From an uncultured Oscillospiraceae bacterium (GTDB lineage Bacteria > Bacillota > Clostridia > Oscillospirales > Oscillospiraceae): a DNA stretch of 45,932 nt. Every line of letters starts with the position of its first letter. The stretch's first letter is position 1. Of the stretch, positions 1 to 7,267 are shown in pieces. The notes under the pieces were generated by a model. That model did not search any database, had not been told where the DNA came from, and saw only the letters and a list, made by a program, of their open reading frames with translations. A program made the translations under genes and the position numbers. Location: contig CANQIO010000001.1 of assembly GCA_947624065.1 (NCBI GenBank), positions 71,659 to 117,590 of the forward strand, given 5' to 3'.

Positions 1-1119
1 GTTGTCCTGGGAGATCGCCGCGCCGTTGCCGGCGGTAAAGGGTGTCCCGTCGTTGACGAAAAGGCTCTCCTGACCGCTGAGGGTCACGTCCTCCCGCGCG
101 GTGGCCGCCACGGCCGCCGCCGGGACGAAGTGCTCCTCCGTGGCGGTGATCGTGCCTGCATTCAGTCCCTTGGCCAGATACTCCGCGTCCGCCAGGGTGG
201 TTTCGCCGTCGCCGTTCAGGTCGGTGAAGCCCTCGGAGGACTCCCCCGCTACGGTCCGCATCATCATGAGCCGGTCGTCCCCGTCGATGTCGCCGTCGCC
301 GTCCACATCGCCGATGCGCAGCACGCCGTAGTGCACCGCGCCGTCATAGCCGGCCAGCTTCCCGACAGTCAGACGGATGGTGACGCCGTCGCTCTCCCCC
401 AGGCTGACGGTCTGGGTATAGGTGGCAAAACCAGTCCCGGAGATGGTCAGGGTATGGTCCCCCGCCGCCAGGCCGGTGAAGCTGACAGTACCGCCGGCAG
501 TGACGGTCTGCTGAGAAAGCTCCGCCCCGGACAGCAGCACGTTGAAGGAGGGCGTCCACGCCGTCTCCAGCGCCATCTTCACGGTCACGTCGATCTGACC
601 GCGGGCATCGGAAAAGAATACCGGCGCCACCGGCTCCATCGAGGGCTCCGGCGTCTCTTCGGGCTCTTCGCTGGCCTCCGGATCCGGCGTCTGGTCAGGC
701 TCCGCGCTGGCGTCCGGGTCGGGCGTCTCGGTCGGCTCCGCGTCGGTGTCCGGTTCCGGCGTTGCCGTGGGCTCCGCATCGGCATCCGGTTCCGGCGTTG
801 CCGAGGGTTCGGGCGACTCGGTATTCTCCGGCAGAGGGGCCGGCGTATCGGTCGGCAAAGGCGACTCGGCCGGCTCCATGCCGGCCTCTGGCGTCGCCGT
901 GGGCTCCGGCGTCCCCTCGGCCTCTTCCGGCGCGGGGGTCGCCGTCTCAGCGGGCGCCGCCGTCGGCTCCGCCGTGGGGGTCGGGGTCTCGGTCGGCTCC
1001 GCCGTCGGTCCGTCCGTGAAATATGGCGTATCGCCGGGCGCCTCGTCCTCGGCCGCCACAGGAACAGCCATGCTGAGCAGCATGAGCATTGCCAGCATCG
1101 CCGCGATCATTCTTTTCAT
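1..1119 (-). CDS. secreted dockerin-domain protein (partial, 3' end outside window)
   Basis: The first 373 residues are present and the frame is still open at the window edge. Residues 1-23 form a signal peptide (MKRMIAAMLAMLMLL, ending near VAA). Residues about 30-170 are a low-complexity Thr/Pro/Glu linker built on repeated ATPEPD-like units. A small beta-rich, PEGA-like segment follows at about 175-255. At about 270-323 there is a dockerin module with two calcium loops, DVDGDGDIDGDD and DLNGDGETTLAD. Dockerins bind cohesins on scaffoldins or on the cell surface, so the protein is probably exported and anchored or assembled outside the cell. The catalytic or binding module, if any, would lie beyond the edge. 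The start ATG has GAGGTG a few bases upstream and a good promoter 50-80 bases upstream. It is unusual that the linker comes before the dockerin and that the dockerin is internal. Confidence 0.85.
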   Translation of the reverse strand, partial: MKRMIAAMLAMLMLLSMAVPVAAEDEAPGDTPYFTDGPTAEPTETPTPTAEPTAAPAETATPAPEEAEGTPEPTATPEAGMEPAESPLPTDTPAPLPENTESPEPSATPEPDADAEPTATPEPDTDAEPTETPDPDASAEPDQTPDPEASEEPEETPEPSMEPVAPVFFSDARGQIDVTVKMALETAWTPSFNVLLSGAELSQQTVTAGGTVSFTGLAAGDHTLTISGTGFATYTQTVSLGESDGVTIRLTVGKLAGYDGAVHYGVLRIGDVDGDGDIDGDDRLMMMRTVAGESSEGFTDLNGDGETTLADAEYLAKGLNAGTITATEEHFVPAAAVAATAREDVTLSGQESLFVNDGTPFTAGNGAAISQDN

Positions 1120-1170
1120 GGCTACACCTCATCTTCTTCGATCCGCCAATGGAAGATCAGTTTCCGACAT

Positions 1171-1199
1171 ATTTTAACAGGTTTACCATAACAGTGCAA
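1171..1199 (-). promoter_or_regulatory. sigma-A promoter of the dockerin gene
   Basis: On the minus strand TTGCAC (1194-1199) and TAAAAT (1171-1176) are separated by exactly 17 bases, and the dockerin ATG lies 52 bases downstream of the -10 box. Confidence 0.65.
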
Positions 1200-1289
1200 T
1201 AGTTTTATTACGTTATCCGTCAAAATCTTCTCAAAATTGTCCGCATGGCGCGCCCCGCCGGCACATACAGTGCTTCGGGAGGGATGGGA

Positions 1290-1412
1290 ATGGACATACG
1301 GCATATCCATCCGCAGCCGGACGAGCCCGCCCGCCAGGCGGAGCGGCTGGCGGAGCTGGTAACGGCCCTGGCGCGGAAGCTGGCCGCCCGGCGGGAGGCG
1401 GAGGACCGATGA
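1290..1412 (+). CDS. small ORF (40 aa) translationally coupled to the recombinase
   Basis: I do not recognise this product. It is 40 residues, starts MDIRHIHPQP and is then mostly Ala/Arg/Glu/Leu, which predicts one amphipathic helix (about residues 11-40). The chosen ATG at 1290 follows GGGAGGG (1277-1283) at good spacing. An in-frame ATG at 1284 is too close to that ribosome binding site, and one at 1245 has none. Its stop codon overlaps the recombinase start as ATGA, which suggests translational coupling. Inference only: it may be a small partner or regulator of the recombinase. It could also be a non-functional leader peptide. Confidence 0.5.
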   Translation: MDIRHIHPQPDEPARQAERLAELVTALARKLAARREAEDR

Positions 1413-2860
1413 CATGGGCCGTATATGCCCGCCAGTCGGTGGAGAAGCAAAACAGCCTCTCCATCGACGGACAGATCGAGCTGTGCCGCCGGACGGCGGG
1501 CTGTTCCCTGGCGGTCTATGAGGACCGGGGATATTCCGGCAAAAATACCCGCCGGCCGGCCTTTCAGCGGCTGCTGACAGACGTGCGGGCGGGTAAGATC
1601 GAAAAGCTCTTCGTATACCGGCTGGACCGGTTCTCCCGGTCCGTGGCGGATTTCGGCCGCCTCTGGGAGACGCTGCAGGCCAACGGCGTGGAGTTCGTAT
1701 CCGTCAGCGAGAACTTCGACACCTCCACCCCCATGGGACGGGCCATGCTGCACATCATCATGGTCTTTGCCCAGCTGGAACGGGAGACCACCGCCCAGCG
1801 CGTCCGGGACAACTACTACCGCCGGGCTGGGCTGGGCTCCTGGCCCGGCGGGCCGCCCCCCTACGGGTACGCCATCGGCCGGATCACAGAGGGAGGGCGG
1901 ACCGCACCGGCCCTTCAGATCGTGCCGGAGCAGGCGGCGGCGGTGCGCCGGGCCTTCGAGGAATACGCCCGGCCGGGGGCCACGCTGGGCAGCGTGGCCC
2001 GGCTCATGAACGAGGCGTCCCTCCCCGCGCCCCGGCGGGGAGCCTGGGACGGGGCGGCCCTGTCCCGGCTGCTGCACGGGCCGGTATACGTGATGGCCGA
2101 CCGGGAGGTCTATCTGCACTTCACGGCCCTGGGCGCGGCGGTCACTTCCCCGGCGGAGGATTTTGACGGCGTCCACGGGCTGCTGCTGGTCGGCCGCCGG
2201 GACCGGGCGGGAAAGCGCTATGCCCCCGCCAGGGAGCAGGCCCTGTCCGTGCTGAACAGCCCCGGCATCGTGCCGGCGGCGCTCTGGCTGGCGTGTCAGC
2301 GGAAGCTGGGGCGGAATGCCCAGCTGAAAAACAGCGGCAGCGGCACCCACACCTGGCTCAGCGGCCTGCTCAAGTGCGCCGCCTGCGGCTACAGCCTGAA
2401 GGTGACGGCGGACGGGCCCCGCCGGTATGTCCACTGCGGCGGCCGCTACAGCATGACCGGCTGCCGCGCCGCCGTGCAGGCGGATCTGGACGCGTTGGAG
2501 AGCGCCGTACAGGTCCAGCTCCAGCAGTTTCTGGACAGCTGCCCGCCCCCCTCCGCCCCGCCGTCCGACGACACCGCTTCGCGTCTTGAGGAACTGGACC
2601 GGCGGTGCGACCGTCTGCTGGACGCCTTCTCCCAGAGCGGCGACATGTCCAGCGCCGCCCTCCGCCGGGCGCTGGACCGGCTGGAGGAGAAGCGCCAGGC
2701 CATCCTGTCGGCCCAGCGGCGAATGGCCGCTCGCCCCGCTTCCCAGGCCCGCATCCGATTCAGGGATCTCGACTTCGAGGACAAGAAGATCGTGGCGCGC
2801 CAGTTCCTGCGGCGGATCGACGTGGGGGACGGCTGCGCCGATGTCTATTGGAACATATAA
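1409..2860 (+). CDS. large serine recombinase, resolvase/recombinase family
   Basis: This 483-residue protein has the large serine recombinase layout. The N-terminal resolvase catalytic domain (about 1-150) has VYARQS with the nucleophile Ser10 and the conserved YRLDRFSR segment. It is followed by the recombinase domain (about 160-290), a zinc ribbon starting CAACGYS near residue 330, and a C-terminal Glu/Arg-rich coiled-coil. Such enzymes catalyse site-specific integration, excision or inversion through a phosphoserine intermediate. It is the only recognisable protein gene on the plus strand. No second element end or cargo is visible beside it, so it may be a remnant, a domesticated gene, or the end of an element whose other end lies left of the window. 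GC content is like the chromosome, unlike the cargo of the element at the right edge. Confidence 0.9.
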   Translation: MTWAVYARQSVEKQNSLSIDGQIELCRRTAGCSLAVYEDRGYSGKNTRRPAFQRLLTDVRAGKIEKLFVYRLDRFSRSVADFGRLWETLQANGVEFVSVSENFDTSTPMGRAMLHIIMVFAQLERETTAQRVRDNYYRRAGLGSWPGGPPPYGYAIGRITEGGRTAPALQIVPEQAAAVRRAFEEYARPGATLGSVARLMNEASLPAPRRGAWDGAALSRLLHGPVYVMADREVYLHFTALGAAVTSPAEDFDGVHGLLLVGRRDRAGKRYAPAREQALSVLNSPGIVPAALWLACQRKLGRNAQLKNSGSGTHTWLSGLLKCAACGYSLKVTADGPRRYVHCGGRYSMTGCRAAVQADLDALESAVQVQLQQFLDSCPPPSAPPSDDTASRLEELDRRCDRLLDAFSQSGDMSSAALRRALDRLEEKRQAILSAQRRMAARPASQARIRFRDLDFEDKKIVARQFLRRIDVGDGCADVYWNI

Positions 2861-2890
2861 AAGCCCGGCTCATACGAGCCGGGCATATTT
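2855..2890 (-). terminator. bidirectional intrinsic terminator between recombinase and helicase genes
   Basis: A perfect 9-bp stem (GCCCGGCTC, 2863-2871, with GAGCCGGGC, 2876-2884) has a 4-base loop and sits between two convergent genes. On the minus strand it is followed by TTTTATAT and serves the helicase gene. On the plus strand it is followed by ATATTT and lies 2 bases after the recombinase stop. Confidence 0.8.
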
Positions 2891-5037
2891 CACAGCTTTT
2901 TCAGTTTTGCCCGGAAGGAGATGGCCCGGGGCGTGGCCATGGAGTCGAACTGCACCAGATGGGCCCCCTTGTCCGTGTCCACCGCCACCACCGTGCCGGG
3001 CCCCAGTACCTCGTGGCTCACCCGGTCCCCCTCGGAAAACCGGCCCTCGTCCGTGCTGTCCGGCAGATACCGCTCGCTGGCGCGGACATATTCCCGCGCG
3101 TCGGCGATGAGCCCCTCCTTCGGCGGCTGGGTATACTCCAGCAGCGCCGGGTCGATGTCCAGCACGAACCGGGAGGGATACCGGGGCGAGCCGTCCATGT
3201 TCCGCCCCTCCGCCTCCGTGAGATACAGCCGCTTCTCCGCCCTCGTCATGGCCACGAAGGCCAGCCGCCGCTCCTCCTCCATGGCCGGGAGGGTCCGGGT
3301 CCGCCGGGAGGGGAACACCCCCTCGTTCATGCCGCACAGGAACACATAGGGAAACTCCAGCCCTTTGGCCGCGTGGACGGTCATGAGCTTGACCTTGTCC
3401 CCCGCTTGCTCCGCGTCGGCGTTGGTGAACAGCGCGATGTGGGCCAGGTAGTGCTCCAGCCCGGCCTCCTCCCCGCAGCTCGTCTCATACTCATATACCG
3501 ACTGCTTCAGCTCCGCCAGATTGTCCAGCCTCTCCTGGGCTCCCTCGGTCCGCAGGGCCAGCTCATAGCCGCTGGCGTTCAGGATGGCGCTGAGCACCTC
3601 CGACACCGGCCGATCGCCATACTCCGCCCCGAAGGTCTCGATGAGGCTGACAAAGGCCGTCGCCTTGGTGCCCTTGAAGATGTCGTCCTCCAGATGCCGG
3701 ACCAGGGCCGCATAGAGCGTGCAGTCCTCCTTCGCCGCCGTCTGCTCCAGAAACGCCATCCGCCGCTGGCCCATGTTCCGCTTGGGGGCGTTGACCACCC
3801 GGCGGAAGTCCAGGTCGTCCCTGTACGCGATCATGCGCAGATAGCTGAGCGCGTCCTTGATCTCCGCCCGGCCGAAGAAGGGCACGCCGCTGTAGATGGC
3901 ATAGGGCACCTTGCGACTACGCAGCACGTCCTCGATCGACCGGGTCACATAGTGGGCGCGGTAGAGCGCCGTCATCTCCCGCCAGGCCACGCCGCAGTCA
4001 TGGAGCTGCTGCATCTGAAGAGCCATCCACTCCGCCTCCCCCTCGGCGTTGTCCCCGTGGTGGCACAGCACGCTCTCCCCGTCCGGCAGCGTGGGGATGA
4101 GCGCCTTTTTGATGCGGGTGCGGTTCTTGTCGATCAGGCTGTTGGCCGCCGCCAGGATCTGGGGCGTGGAGCGGTAGTTGTCCATCATCATGATGGTCTT
4201 TGTGCCGGGGAACTTCTTGTCGAAGTCCAACAGATACCGCACGTCGGCCCCCCGCCAGGTATAGATGGTCTGATCCGGGTCCCCCACGATGAACAGGTTC
4301 TTATGATAGCCGCAAAGCGCCTCCATCAGCTCGTACTGGATGGAGTCGATGTCCTGGAACTCGTCGATCATGATGTATTCCAGCCGTCGCTGCCATTTGA
4401 GGCGGATGTCCTCATTCTGCCGGAAGATGTGCAGGGTGAAGATGATGAGGTCGTTATAGTCCAGCCCAAAGCACTTCTTCTCCTGGTAGAGATAGCCATA
4501 GAAGATGATGTCCTGGGCGCTAGTGGCCCGCTCATATTTCTCCCGCAGCGCGTCCAGGTCCATGGTGAGCATGTCCTGGTAGTAGTCCGGCCGCTTGAAG
4601 AGCTTGAGGATCTCGATCATGTCCCGGGCCTTGGCGAAGGTCATGTCCCGCAGGGAGAGTCCCCGCTCCTCATAGATGATGCGCAGCATCGCGTCGATGT
4701 CGGAGTTGTCCAGCACCAGGAAGCTCTTGGGGTACTGCACAGCGTAGCTGTCCTCCTGGAGCACGGACACGCAGAAGCCATGGAAGGTGTTGATATAGCC
4801 GGTGTCGTTGTCCCCCGTCAGGGCGTGGATGCGCTGGCGCATCTCATTGGCCGCCTTGTTGGTGAAGGTGACGCACAGGATGTTCCCCGGCAGGATGCCC
4901 AGCTCGTTCACCAGATAGGCGAACCGATAGGTCAGCGCCCGGGTCTTGCCGGAGCCGGCCCCGGCGATGACGCGCACGTATCCCTCTGTGGTCGTGACCG
5001 CCTCTCTCTGGGCGGGGTTGAGATGGTGGTCCTCCAT
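2890..5037 (-). CDS. UvrD/PcrA-like superfamily 1 DNA helicase
   Basis: This is a 715-residue 3'-5' ATP-dependent DNA helicase of the UvrD/Rep/PcrA family, acting in repair and in clearing replication roadblocks. The visible motifs are the Q-motif LNPAQREAV (6-14), Walker A GAGSGKT (26-32), FTNKAANEM, motif II DEFQD, motif III VGDPDQTIYTWRGA, NYRST, the late motif TVHAAKGLEFPYVF and VAMTRA. The last 60 residues contain GDRVSHEVLGPGTVV, resembling the Tudor-like tail of PcrA. AAGGAG lies about 10 bases before the ATG. Only 35 bases separate it from the HsdR-N gene upstream, so the two are probably co-transcribed. It may be the housekeeping PcrA of the cell or an accessory paralogue; the sequence alone does not decide this. 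Confidence 0.93.
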   Translation of the reverse strand: MEDHHLNPAQREAVTTTEGYVRVIAGAGSGKTRALTYRFAYLVNELGILPGNILCVTFTNKAANEMRQRIHALTGDNDTGYINTFHGFCVSVLQEDSYAVQYPKSFLVLDNSDIDAMLRIIYEERGLSLRDMTFAKARDMIEILKLFKRPDYYQDMLTMDLDALREKYERATSAQDIIFYGYLYQEKKCFGLDYNDLIIFTLHIFRQNEDIRLKWQRRLEYIMIDEFQDIDSIQYELMEALCGYHKNLFIVGDPDQTIYTWRGADVRYLLDFDKKFPGTKTIMMMDNYRSTPQILAAANSLIDKNRTRIKKALIPTLPDGESVLCHHGDNAEGEAEWMALQMQQLHDCGVAWREMTALYRAHYVTRSIEDVLRSRKVPYAIYSGVPFFGRAEIKDALSYLRMIAYRDDLDFRRVVNAPKRNMGQRRMAFLEQTAAKEDCTLYAALVRHLEDDIFKGTKATAFVSLIETFGAEYGDRPVSEVLSAILNASGYELALRTEGAQERLDNLAELKQSVYEYETSCGEEAGLEHYLAHIALFTNADAEQAGDKVKLMTVHAAKGLEFPYVFLCGMNEGVFPSRRTRTLPAMEEERRLAFVAMTRAEKRLYLTEAEGRNMDGSPRYPSRFVLDIDPALLEYTQPPKEGLIADAREYVRASERYLPDSTDEGRFSEGDRVSHEVLGPGTVVAVDTDKGAHLVQFDSMATPRAISFRAKLKKL

Positions 5038-5072
5038 GGCTCATCCGCTCCTTCCCACAAAATGATGATCTT

Positions 5073-6287
5073 TCACTTTTTCGCCGATTTCACGATCTGT
5101 CTGTACTCGTCCCGCACAATGGAATAAGAGATCAGGTCCGCCACCAGTCCGATCATATCCGGCTCATCCAACCGCAAAAGATGATCCGCTGTGATCGTGC
5201 CAAGATAATAGCCGCCCTGGTGGATGATTTTTGGGTATCGCTTCGATACCAGTTCCATGAGTCCCTCTTTCCTGCCGCTTCCTATCCTTCCCACCGCGAT
5301 CCTGCCATGGTGATAGAACCGCAGCGTCTTTCCCGACAGGACCAAATTATCCTCTGCCACCAACTGCAAAGCGTGGTGGGATATCTTCTCATCATCGTGG
5401 GCAACACAGATCGCTGTTTTTGGCGGTTGCTCCGTCAGGTCCCAGCTACTTTTCCAATAGGTCGCCAATCCAATAGAATAAAACTCCGTATTTCCGTCCA
5501 CATCCACGAGGAACGAACGATACGGGCCAAAAAACTGTCCTCCGCTGCCGTTTCCATAGGTCAACATGCGAACGCCATAATCCTCCACGAGACGGAACAG
5601 CCCATGATCGCCAACCGGCATTTTGACCCGTTCGTCCAGCAACGCTTCTTCGAAGTTGAACAGCGCAAGGGCCATCTCAAAAGGCGTGGCGCTGCTTATA
5701 TCCTGCAAATAGTCGTCACCAGCCGCATCAAATGATGCCCTCAGTGCGTCTGCCAGCCTCTCATACGCTATCCGCGGCGGGGACAGTTGTACCGCTTCCT
5801 CGACATATTTCCCCTCCAGCATCTGGCCATACTCTGGCAGGGTCCTGATTTGAATGTACTTATTCTCCCGCTCGTCGAATTTATAGCAGAAAGTCTGCTC
5901 GCCATTGGTCAGCAGCGTATACATACTGCCCAGCGCATCGCTGTATCTCTGTGCCTGATCGAAAGCGCGCTCATCAAGATAAACGCTTTCCGCCTTGCAC
6001 TCGATGACGGCAAGTGGAGCCTGCATGCTGTCCGGTGTCAATGCGCAAATGACGATATCCGCCCGATCTCTCGTACGGAGCCCGAAATGAGACAGCGGCT
6101 CCTCCACGAAGATCATATTCTCTGGGACCTTCAGTTCCCGCAGCAAATATGAGATAACACGCTGCCGCACCGTCTCTTCCGGGGTGATATAGATCAGCTT
6201 CTTCCGGATCGGGTCGAGATAGCAGTTCAGCTTATTCCTCTGGTAAATCTTTGGCAGCGTCGCCTTGGATAAGTCCATACTCTCCAT
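5073..6287 (-). CDS. HsdR N-terminal-type PD-(D/E)XK nuclease-domain protein
   Basis: The 404-residue protein begins with a domain like the nuclease part of type I restriction subunit R. It has an early acidic pair (PEETVRQR, Glu37/38), Asp77 in RADIVI, and Glu96-x-Lys98 in AVIECKAE, followed by a QxxxY motif (Gln111-Tyr115), a combination expected of an active PD-(D/E)XK site. Residues about 130-400 match no domain I recognise; they look like a mixed alpha/beta region with EFYSIG and YYLGTI segments and no helicase motifs. An AAGGAGG ribosome binding site lies just before the ATG, directly after a long perfect inverted repeat. The next gene downstream is a superfamily 1 helicase, so nuclease and helicase activities may be supplied by two adjacent proteins. 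A stand-alone defence or repair role is possible but unproven. Confidence 0.75.
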   Translation of the reverse strand: MESMDLSKATLPKIYQRNKLNCYLDPIRKKLIYITPEETVRQRVISYLLRELKVPENMIFVEEPLSHFGLRTRDRADIVICALTPDSMQAPLAVIECKAESVYLDERAFDQAQRYSDALGSMYTLLTNGEQTFCYKFDERENKYIQIRTLPEYGQMLEGKYVEEAVQLSPPRIAYERLADALRASFDAAGDDYLQDISSATPFEMALALFNFEEALLDERVKMPVGDHGLFRLVEDYGVRMLTYGNGSGGQFFGPYRSFLVDVDGNTEFYSIGLATYWKSSWDLTEQPPKTAICVAHDDEKISHHALQLVAEDNLVLSGKTLRFYHHGRIAVGRIGSGRKEGLMELVSKRYPKIIHQGGYYLGTITADHLLRLDEPDMIGLVADLISYSIVRDEYRQIVKSAKK

Positions 6288-6301
6288 GACTGGCCTCCTT
6301 C

Positions 6302-6328
6302 TGTACAGATAACGCCATTATCTGTACA
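6302..6328. repeat. perfect 11-bp inverted repeat upstream of the HsdR-N gene
   Basis: TGTACAGATAA (6302-6312) and TTATCTGTACA (6318-6328) are separated by CGCCA. The repeat ends a few bases before the ribosome binding site of the nuclease gene on the minus strand, and a possible -10 box (GATAAT) lies inside it. It could be a repressor operator or an mRNA hairpin beside the ribosome binding site. No U-tract follows, so it does not look like a terminator. Confidence 0.7.
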
Positions 6329-6350
6329 TTTCTGTCCCATAAAACGGACT

Positions 6351-7163
6351 TCACCGCGTCCGGAGCTGCCAGAAGGCCACCGCCCCGGCGGCGGCCACGT
6401 TCAGGGAGTCCACGCCGTTTTTCATGGGGATGCGCACGGTCCAGTCACAGGCCGCCACCGTGCGGGGCGAGAGGCCGTCTCCTTCCGCGCCCAGCACCAC
6501 CGCCAGCCGCCCGATGCCGGCCAGGCGGCCGTCGTCGATGTCGATGGCCCGCTCGTCCAGAGCCAGGGCCGCCGTCTGAAAGCCCAGCTTACGCAGCGCG
6601 TCCAGCCCTTGGCCCGGCCAGCGCTCCACATAGGCCCAGGGCACCTGCAGCACTGTGCCCATGCTGACCCGCACGGCCCGCCGGTTCAAGGGGTCGCAGC
6701 AGGTCTCCGTCAGCAACACCCCGTCCATGCCCAGCGCCGCCGCGGAGCGGAAGATGGCGCCCACGTTCACCGCGTCCACCACGCCCTCCAGTACCGCCAC
6801 CCGCCGGGCCCCGGCGCATACCTCCTCCACGGTCCGGTCCTTCGGCCGGCGCATGGCGCACAGCACGCCCCGATCCACCCGGTAGCCGGTAAGGGCCTGG
6901 AGCACCTCCGGCGGGCCGGTATAGACGGGGATGGGCCCGCATCTCTCCGCCAGGGCCCCGCCCTGGCCCCGCAGATGACGGGCCTCCATCAGCATGGACA
7001 GCGGCTCGTATCCCGCCTCCAGAGCCACCCGGATGGCCTTCACGCTCTCCACGATGAACAGCCCCATCTCCGGCTCCCGGCGGTTGCGCAGCTGCGCCTC
7101 CGTCAGCCGGGCATACGCGTCCAGCTCCGGCGCGTTGATGTCCGTCAGTTCCACGATCCGCAT
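6351..7163 (-). CDS. SpoU/TrmH-family RNA 2'-O-methyltransferase
   Basis: This 270-residue SPOUT enzyme should transfer a methyl group from S-adenosylmethionine to a ribose 2'-OH in rRNA or tRNA. The C-terminal catalytic domain shows the three family motifs: NVGAIFRSAAALG (motif 1, with the catalytic Arg), VVLGAEGDGLS (motif 2) and IPMKNGVDSLNVAAAGAV (motif 3), which form the knotted cofactor site. The N-terminal 100 residues match the substrate-binding domain of RlmB/TsnR-like enzymes (FIVESVKAI). GGGAGGT precedes the ATG. It has its own extended -10 promoter just after the purine terminator. The exact RNA target cannot be read from the sequence. Confidence 0.9.
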   Translation of the reverse strand: MRIVELTDINAPELDAYARLTEAQLRNRREPEMGLFIVESVKAIRVALEAGYEPLSMLMEARHLRGQGGALAERCGPIPVYTGPPEVLQALTGYRVDRGVLCAMRRPKDRTVEEVCAGARRVAVLEGVVDAVNVGAIFRSAAALGMDGVLLTETCCDPLNRRAVRVSMGTVLQVPWAYVERWPGQGLDALRKLGFQTAALALDERAIDIDDGRLAGIGRLAVVLGAEGDGLSPRTVAACDWTVRIPMKNGVDSLNVAAAGAVAFWQLRTR

Positions 7164-7195
7164 GCACCCACCTCCCGCGATATCGTGATATGCTG

Positions 7196-7204
7196 ATTAT
7201 AGCA
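7196..7204 (-). promoter_or_regulatory. extended -10 promoter of the RNA methyltransferase gene
   Basis: The minus strand reads TGCTATAAT, a consensus -10 box with the extended TGn element. The -35 region (TTTTCC at 17-base spacing) is weak. A small inverted repeat, ATATC-GT-GATAT, lies just downstream of the likely start point. Confidence 0.6.
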
Positions 7205-7220
7205 TGTTTCCTCTCTCCGG

Positions 7221-7255
7221 AAAAGAAAAACCGGGCCGGCGCAATGCCGGCCCGG
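7221..7255 (-). terminator. intrinsic terminator of the purine operon
   Basis: A perfect 10-bp GC-rich stem (7231-7240 with 7246-7255, loop of 5) is followed on the minus strand by TTTTTCTTTT. It lies 12 bases beyond the purL stop codon. Confidence 0.92.
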
Positions 7256-7267
7256 ATGCGGGATCGA

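Noticed and set aside
600-1010. Short repeated units that could look like a CRISPR array
   Set aside because: They are coding repeats of a Thr/Pro/Glu linker with no regular repeat-spacer spacing.
130-1191. A 353-residue Arg/Gly-rich open frame on the plus strand
   Set aside because: It is the complement of the Thr/Pro-rich linker of the dockerin protein; the minus strand has a signal peptide, a promoter and a ribosome binding site.
1181-1210. Plus-strand promoter TTTACC/TTATTA for the recombinase
   Set aside because: The -10 box is poor and the same bases are better explained by the minus-strand promoter of the dockerin gene.
2605-5127. An 840-residue open frame opposite the helicase gene
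   Set aside because: It is a shadow of the helicase gene caused by high GC at third codon positions; it is rich in His/Arg/Gly/Leu, has no domain, and the opposite strand has clear motifs.
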